Of a DNA stretch of 47,202 bases, positions 43,447 through 47,202 are shown in pieces (position 1 is the first letter of the stretch; each line of letters begins with the position of its first letter). The DNA is from RGIG1828 sp045654685 (GTDB lineage: Bacteria > Bacillota > Clostridia > UMGS1810). The stretch lies in the NCBI GenBank assembly GCA_045654685.1, contig JAZONV010000011.1:1-47202 (forward strand). The letters run 5' to 3'. The notes under the pieces were generated by a model. It was given only the letters and a program-made list of their open reading frames with translations. It had not been told where the DNA came from and searched no databases. Position numbers and translations under genes: made by a program.

Positions 43447-45084
43447 TTATCTTAAATCTTTTGTTTCGATGAAGTCCATATCATCAAATTCCTGATTTTC
43501 ACCACACATTGCCCAGATGAAAGAGTATGCTTTTGTGCCAACACCTGAGTGAATTGACCAACTTGGGCTGATTACTGCTTCTTCATTGTGCATGATGATG
43601 TGACGTGTTTCGCCGGGTTCGCCCATCATGTGGAATACGGCATCGTTTTCACCCATATCAAGATAGAGATATACTTCCATTCTTCTGTCGTGAGTGTGAC
43701 AGGGCATTGTGTTCCAGTTTGAACCGGGTTCAAGCTGTGTGAGACCCATTGCAAGCTGACAGCTCTTTATTACATCGGGATGGATGTATTGATTGATAAC
43801 TCTCTTGTTACAATCTTCAACTGTTCCGCAAGGAACTTTTCTTGCTTTTGTGATGTCAATTTTAACGATAGGATATTCTTTGTGTGCAGGGCAGGAACTG
43901 ATATAGAATTTTGCAGGATCTTCGGGATCTGCGCTTTTGAAAGTAATATCTTTATTGCCCATACCGATATAGATACCGTCTCTGGGGTTCATTTCATATT
44001 CAACACCATCAATGGTGATTACACCTTTACCGCCAATGTTGATACAACCCATTTCTCTTCTCTGAAGGAAATAGTCAGCAGCGAGTTCTTTTCCTGCTGA
44101 AAGTTTGAGAGTTGCTTCAACAGGCATAACACCGCCTGTGATGATACGGTCAATGTGGCTGTATACCATGCGAACGTTATCCTTTGTGAAAAGACTTGCT
44201 ATATGAAATTCTTCTCTTAATCTGTCTGTTGTGTAGTGTTTAACATCTTTTGAGTTTGATGCGTTTCTGATTTCCAAAGTTTTCCACTCCTTTTTAATAT
44301 ATTTTCCGTAAACTTCTATCTGTGAAAGTGCCGCCCATGAAAGAGGGTATGACACCTGTGTCAGACGTTTCAAGATTATGTATTCTGTTTCTTTCTTTTC
44401 AGGAAGAATTACTTCCTGACCTGCACTTATGCCTTCAAAATTTCCTGTTACGGTTGTACCGTCGGAAAATTCAAAGTCAATTGCTTTCCAAAAAGTATCG
44501 TGAGGAAAATCTGCTCTTAAAAAGATTACGATTTTGTCAACTTCAACTTTCTGGCCAAAATCAAGACGATATTCAAGGTCGTCTCTTGCACCGCCTGCCC
44601 ATGAGTTATATGGGTATGCGCCGTGACCTTCGTTTTGTGTATTGCCGTCTATGGCATTTCTTTCATAGAAACAAGGTTCACCTCTTGTTACAAAGTTTGC
44701 ACTTGCGTGGGGGAAGAATCTGTCTTCACCGTGCTTGTCATGAGGGTTAAGAGCGATGTTACGATATGCATAAATCTCATCATCACCCACTTCTCTTGCT
44801 GAAAGAAGATGCTCATCTCCGCCAAATGCATCAGGCTCATAGCCTGCCATAAGAGGACCCATGGGAACTTCATAGATGAAGGACTTGTTGGGAATGTGAA
44901 CAATGCTCTCGCCTATTTTTTCGTCCAGTTTCACAGCAACAAATTCGCCCTCGGATATATCCACACGGATTTTGTCACCTTCAACGTATTCGCCTTTATA
45001 GGTTACTGCAATGTTTTTGCCCTCTGCTTTGAACTTGAGTTGTCCTTTTTTGTCAATAACTTTTAGGTAAATAATTTTTACCAC
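43447..45084 (-). CDS. kduI: Fusion: galactose-binding-like domain and uronate isomerase KduI
   Basis: 545 residues, about twice the KduI size. Residues 270-545 are a full KduI (LEIRNASNSKDVKHYTTDRL, SAGKELAADYFLQRREMGCI) with the metal set HxHx4E (CHTHDRRMEVY, about 461-468) and His in SWSIHSGVG. It isomerises 5-keto-4-deoxyuronate. Residues 1-269 resemble a discoidin-like beta-sandwich (DGNTQNEGHGAYPYNSWAGG, RLDFGQKVEVDKIVIFLR, LSQIEVYGKYI). At the junction, AAAAAGGAG is 9 bases before an in-frame TTG (44275-44277), so a separate KduI may also be made. The first codon is unclear: GTG at 45084 overlaps GGAGG; an ATT 9 bases on is at the usual distance. Confidence 0.85.
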   Translation of the reverse strand: MVKIIYLKVIDKKGQLKFKAEGKNIAVTYKGEYVEGDKIRVDISEGEFVAVKLDEKIGESIVHIPNKSFIYEVPMGPLMAGYEPDAFGGDEHLLSAREVGDDEIYAYRNIALNPHDKHGEDRFFPHASANFVTRGEPCFYERNAIDGNTQNEGHGAYPYNSWAGGARDDLEYRLDFGQKVEVDKIVIFLRADFPHDTFWKAIDFEFSDGTTVTGNFEGISAGQEVILPEKKETEYIILKRLTQVSYPLSWAALSQIEVYGKYIKKEWKTLEIRNASNSKDVKHYTTDRLREEFHIASLFTKDNVRMVYSHIDRIITGGVMPVEATLKLSAGKELAADYFLQRREMGCINIGGKGVITIDGVEYEMNPRDGIYIGMGNKDITFKSADPEDPAKFYISSCPAHKEYPIVKIDITKARKVPCGTVEDCNKRVINQYIHPDVIKSCQLAMGLTQLEPGSNWNTMPCHTHDRRMEVYLYLDMGENDAVFHMMGEPGETRHIIMHNEEAVISPSWSIHSGVGTKAYSFIWAMCGENQEFDDMDFIETKDLR

Positions 45085-45131
45085 CTCCGTATATATGATA
45101 AATGAATCATCAGATATTCATATGTAATTTG

Positions 45132-45160
45132 ATTATACTAAATCAAGGATAAAAAGTCAA
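45132..45160 (-). promoter_or_regulatory. Promoter for kduI-kduD
   Basis: TTGACT, 17 bases, TATAAT on the minus strand. Between it and the ribosome binding site is ATGAAT-N8-ATTCAT (45101-45120), a possible operator. Confidence 0.7.
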
Positions 45161-45255
45161 GGTTTGTTAAGTTATTATCAGAAAACACAATAAATGGGGA
45201 TATAAAACATTCTTGCGAATATTTTTATACCCCCAAAAGTTCCTGATTTACAAGA

Positions 45256-45960
45256 TTATTCAATTATATTTCCGTCTGTTGAAATTGTTACAACTCTCCA
45301 CGGAATAAACTTGCCGCTTGTTTGAAGAGCATTTTTCACAGCGTTTTCAATGCCGCCACAGCAAGGAACTTCCATGCGGACAACGGTCACGCTTTTTATG
45401 TTGTTATTTTCGAGTATGGCAGTGAGTTTTTCTGTATAATCTCCATCGTCAAGTTTCGGGCATCCAATAAGTGTTATGTGATTACGGATAAATTCATTGT
45501 GGAAATTCCCATATGCATATGCACTGCAATCAGCCGCCACCAAAAGATTTGCTCCGTCAAAGTATGGCGCATTTACGGGTACAAGTTTAATCTGAACGGG
45601 CCACTGTGAAAGTTTGCTTGTGTTTTCAGATGCTACAGATGGTGTGGTGCAGGTGCAACTTTCACGCAGAATGGATTTTGACCGGGTTCCGGGGCAACCG
45701 CATGGAAGGGACTGAGAAAGTTTTTGTTTTTTTGCTTTGAGCACTTCTGCTTCATTGTAGGCAGGTGCCTCCCTTTCTTCAAAGGAAATTGCATCAACAG
45801 GACAAGCCGGAAGACAATCTCCAAGACCGTCACAATAATCTTCACGAGTGAGTTTCGCTTTTCCGTCTATCAGTTCAATGGCACCTTCGTGGCAAGCATT
45901 AACACAAAGACCACATCCGTTGCACTTTTCTTCATCAATTTTAATAATCTTCCTTATCAT
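45256..45960 (-). CDS. 4Fe-4S ferredoxin-type protein, unknown role
   Basis: 234 residues. Two 4Fe-4S sites at the N-terminus (Cys13, 16, 19, 23 in CNGCGLCVNACHEG; CDGLGDCLPACPVDA) precede a Cys-rich middle (CGCPG, SCTCTT) and a C-terminal half with LVAADCSAYAYGNFH, LIGCPKLDDGDY and VPCCGGIENAV. It is probably a redox or cluster-binding protein; I know no firm function. It is divergent from a Crp/Fnr regulator, an arrangement common in anaerobes, so control by oxygen or nitrosative stress is plausible. AGGAGGAAA precedes the ATG. Confidence 0.8.
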   Translation of the reverse strand: MIRKIIKIDEEKCNGCGLCVNACHEGAIELIDGKAKLTREDYCDGLGDCLPACPVDAISFEEREAPAYNEAEVLKAKKQKLSQSLPCGCPGTRSKSILRESCTCTTPSVASENTSKLSQWPVQIKLVPVNAPYFDGANLLVAADCSAYAYGNFHNEFIRNHITLIGCPKLDDGDYTEKLTAILENNNIKSVTVVRMEVPCCGGIENAVKNALQTSGKFIPWRVVTISTDGNIIE

Positions 45961-45979
45961 GTCATTTCCTCCTATTTTA

Positions 45980-46008
45980 TTGACTTTACGGGTATATTAT
46001 AATATAAT
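45980..46008 (+). promoter_or_regulatory. Promoter and operator for the Crp/Fnr gene
   Basis: TTGACT, 17 bases, TATAAT. Downstream at 46024-46037 is GTTGT-N4-ACAAC, a likely regulator site in the leader, before AAAGGTGG and the ATG at 46052. Confidence 0.65.
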
Positions 46009-46051
46009 AATTAAAACAAATCGGTTGTATTTACAACGAAAGGTGGAAAAT

Positions 46052-46714
46052 ATGAAAAAATTTATTTCCATATTAAAAAGGACACAGATGTTTTCCGGCG
46101 TGGGCACAGATGAAATAGATTCTATGCTTTCATGCCTTGATGCAAGACTTGGCGAATTTGACAAGGGCGAATATGTAATAAGACAAGGTGAGCATTTAAA
46201 CGATATTATTGTGTTGGTGGATGGAAATCTGCATATCCAAAAGGATGACTATTGGGGCAACAGAAGCATATTGGGTCAACTAACAACAGGTGAAATGTTT
46301 GGAGAAGCCTATGTGGCTCCCGAAAGCGGGGCTGTGCTTAATGATGTTGTTGCCATAGAAAAAAGCACGGTTATATTTTTTGATGTGAAACGCATACTTA
46401 CAACTTGTTCCACTGCTTGCAGATTTCATTCACTGGTGGTGCAAAATTTGTTTTTTTCAATTTCTTCCAAAAACAGAAAACTTGTTCAGAAACTTGGACA
46501 TATGTCCAAGCGTTCCACCAGAGAAAAATTAATCTCATATCTTTCGGAAGAAGCAAAAAAGCAAAACAGTTCAAGTTTTTCTATTCCCTTTAACCGTCAG
46601 CAACTTGCAGATTTTCTTTCGGTTGACAGAAGTGCCATGTCAAACGAACTTTGCAAAATGCGGGATGAAGGAATGATCGTTTTTGAGAAAAATCATTTTA
46701 AATTATTGGAATAA
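46052..46714 (+). CDS. Crp/Fnr family transcriptional regulator
   Basis: 220 residues. A cyclic-nucleotide-binding-like domain (about 10-125: MFSGVGTDEIDSMLSCLDAR, GEYVIRQGEHLNDIIVLVDG, LGQLTTGEMFGEAY) precedes a Crp-type helix-turn-helix (FNRQQLADFLSVDRSAMSNE, about 170-190). The Cys cluster of true Fnr is not present in the N-terminus, so it does not look like an iron-sulfur Fnr, and the effector is unknown. AAAGGTGG lies 5 bases before the ATG. It is divergent from the ferredoxin-type gene, its likely target. Confidence 0.9.
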   Translation: MKKFISILKRTQMFSGVGTDEIDSMLSCLDARLGEFDKGEYVIRQGEHLNDIIVLVDGNLHIQKDDYWGNRSILGQLTTGEMFGEAYVAPESGAVLNDVVAIEKSTVIFFDVKRILTTCSTACRFHSLVVQNLFFSISSKNRKLVQKLGHMSKRSTREKLISYLSEEAKKQNSSSFSIPFNRQQLADFLSVDRSAMSNELCKMRDEGMIVFEKNHFKLLE

Positions 46715-46819
46715 AACCCCGATTTTCCATAAAATGACAAAATCCCACATTCTCTTTGCGATGCATCATAAACGCACCTGAAACAAGAAAACGACTGTAA
46801 AACATATAGCATATTTTTA

Positions 46820-46848
46820 TTGACTATTATCGGAATATATGGTATATT
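46820..46848 (+). promoter_or_regulatory. Strong promoter with no coding gene downstream
   Basis: TTGACT, 17 bases, TATATT with an extended -10 (TGG). Start of transcription would be near 46855. No credible reading frame with a ribosome binding site follows. Confidence 0.65.
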
Positions 46849-46854
46849 TATCTT

Positions 46855-47029
46855 GCGACATAAAACTGTATATTTTATTTCTTTCAACAGAATGTGTTTT
46901 TACTATTTGGTAAAAATGCAGGCTCTATTCTATATGCATTCTGTTGTTTCAGATGATATATGGTTTTGTGTCGCAGCAAAAGCAGCCTTGCATTTTTCGT
47001 GCATCTGCTTTTGCGGGTGCACTTTTTTT
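46855..47029 (+). ncRNA. Structured non-coding RNA candidate, 6S-like
   Basis: About 175 nt from the promoter start to a terminator T-run. Bases 46854-46866 pair with 46963-46975 (13 bp, one T-G), and the pairing extends with wobbles to 46874/46955. An internal loop of about 10 and 8 bases follows, then a perfect 10-bp stem (46885-46894 with 46937-46946) and a top hairpin (46897-46903 with 46910-46916). Closing stem, internal loop and apical arm resemble 6S RNA, but the loop is smaller than usual. The 46715-46819 stretch before the promoter holds nothing I can support. A MITE-like element is the alternative. Confidence 0.5.
46999..47029 (+). terminator. Intrinsic terminator of the structured RNA
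   Basis: GTGCATCTGC pairs with GCGGGTGCAC around TTTT (10 bp, two wobbles), followed by seven T. It competes with a second perfect 10-bp pairing, GCAAAAGCAG (46976-46985) with CTGCTTTTGC (47005-47014). Confidence 0.82.
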
Positions 47030-47062
47030 ATTTGCACCAAAAACAACTGTCGCCAAACAATA

Positions 47063-47142
47063 ATCGAGTAGGAGGCTAACCATTAGTTGATTAGCCGACC
47101 TCTCACACCACCATGCGTACCGTTCGGTACACGGCGGTTCAA
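47063..47142 (-). ncRNA. Group II intron 3' end, domains V and VI
   Basis: On the minus strand, 47140-47106 folds as a domain V hairpin: ACCGCCGU pairs with AUGGUGGU, and UACC with GGUA under a four-base GAAC loop, with the CG bulge on the 3' side. The catalytic triad reads CGC rather than the commoner AGC. It is followed by a domain VI hairpin (GGCUAAUCA / UGGUUAGCC, about 47074-47096) and a 3' end near 47063 (CUACUCGAU). No bulged branch-point A is clear. The rest of the intron lies beyond 47202. Confidence 0.8.
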
Positions 47143-47202
47143 TCATATTGAGTGCAAAGACTTGTATGCCTCGGATATGTCATAATATCCACGGCGTGCA
47201 AG
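47143..47202 (-). CDS. Group II intron reverse transcriptase/maturase, C-terminal end
   Basis: The minus strand reads LARRGYYDISEAYKSLHSI then a stop at 47143-47145, immediately before domain V. The ARRGY motif is typical of the very end of group II intron maturases. Only 19 codons are in the window; the rest is beyond the right edge, so the family class cannot be set. Confidence 0.7.
   Translation of the reverse strand, partial: LARRGYYDISEAYKSLHSI

Noticed and set aside
46820..47071. 83-codon plus-strand frame across the structured RNA
   Set aside because: No ribosome binding site. The frame runs through the RNA stems and the terminator, and its Cys-rich product resembles nothing.

Overview
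The window is AT-rich DNA from a spore-forming Clostridia-like Firmicute. The evidence is dpaA/dpaB (dipicolinate synthase), a yabM-yabO-yabP-yabQ-divIC-yabR cluster in Bacillus-like order, a second SpoVB-type flippase, PolC, strong AGGAGG-type ribosome binding sites and many TTGACT-17-TATAAT promoters. Gene content and order suggest an anaerobic carbohydrate fermenter. No species assignment can be made by eye, and no rRNA or tRNA genes were seen.

Layout. 1-713: 5' part of an IS1182-type transposase gene running off the left edge. 838-4434: three minus-strand envelope proteins of unknown function (zinc-ribbon/LRR, type I membrane, small anchored proteins), with a related small anchored gene just upstream. 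4552-5940: a secreted serine hydrolase with 31-residue repeats. 5981-7360: MATE exporter, divergent from a secreted Cu-amine-oxidase-N/CAP protein. 8744-12381: sporulation/division cluster, divergent from a second SpoVB-like gene, which converges on dpaB-dpaA. 15530-17050: PutP-type sodium/solute symporter. 17207-21919: minus-strand sugar-acid operon (MBL hydrolase, DgoD, clan-A glycosidase, SDR, DgoK), divergent from its likely regulator (22079-23161). 23210-27221: rdgB, galK and two membrane proteins. 27456-32095: yqhQ-like, prmC, a BofC-C-like protein and PBP1A. 32188-33471: a DUF805 protein and nadE. 33549-37079: a compact phage-derived cassette with small genes, a CI/LexA-like repressor, a repeated operator region and terminase. 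37165-42465: ispG-polC. 42620-45084: kduD and a fused kduI. 45256-46714: a ferredoxin-like protein divergent from a Crp/Fnr regulator. 46820-47029: a strong promoter, a highly structured non-coding stretch and an intrinsic terminator, read as a candidate 6S-like RNA. 47063-47202: the 3' end (maturase C-terminus, domains V and VI) of a group II intron on the minus strand.

How it fits together. The sugar-acid operon could make a cytosolic oxidative route: glycosidase, sugar dehydrogenase, lactonase, dehydratase, 2-keto-3-deoxy-sugar-acid kinase. The final aldolase is not in the window. kduI-kduD handle unsaturated uronates from pectin-like polymers, and galK handles galactose, so the region leans to plant or host glycan use. 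The most unusual items are the KduI fusion that keeps an internal ribosome binding site, the structured RNA near the right end, the terminase-only phage cassette beside ispG, and the sugar-acid operon with its inverted-architecture regulator.
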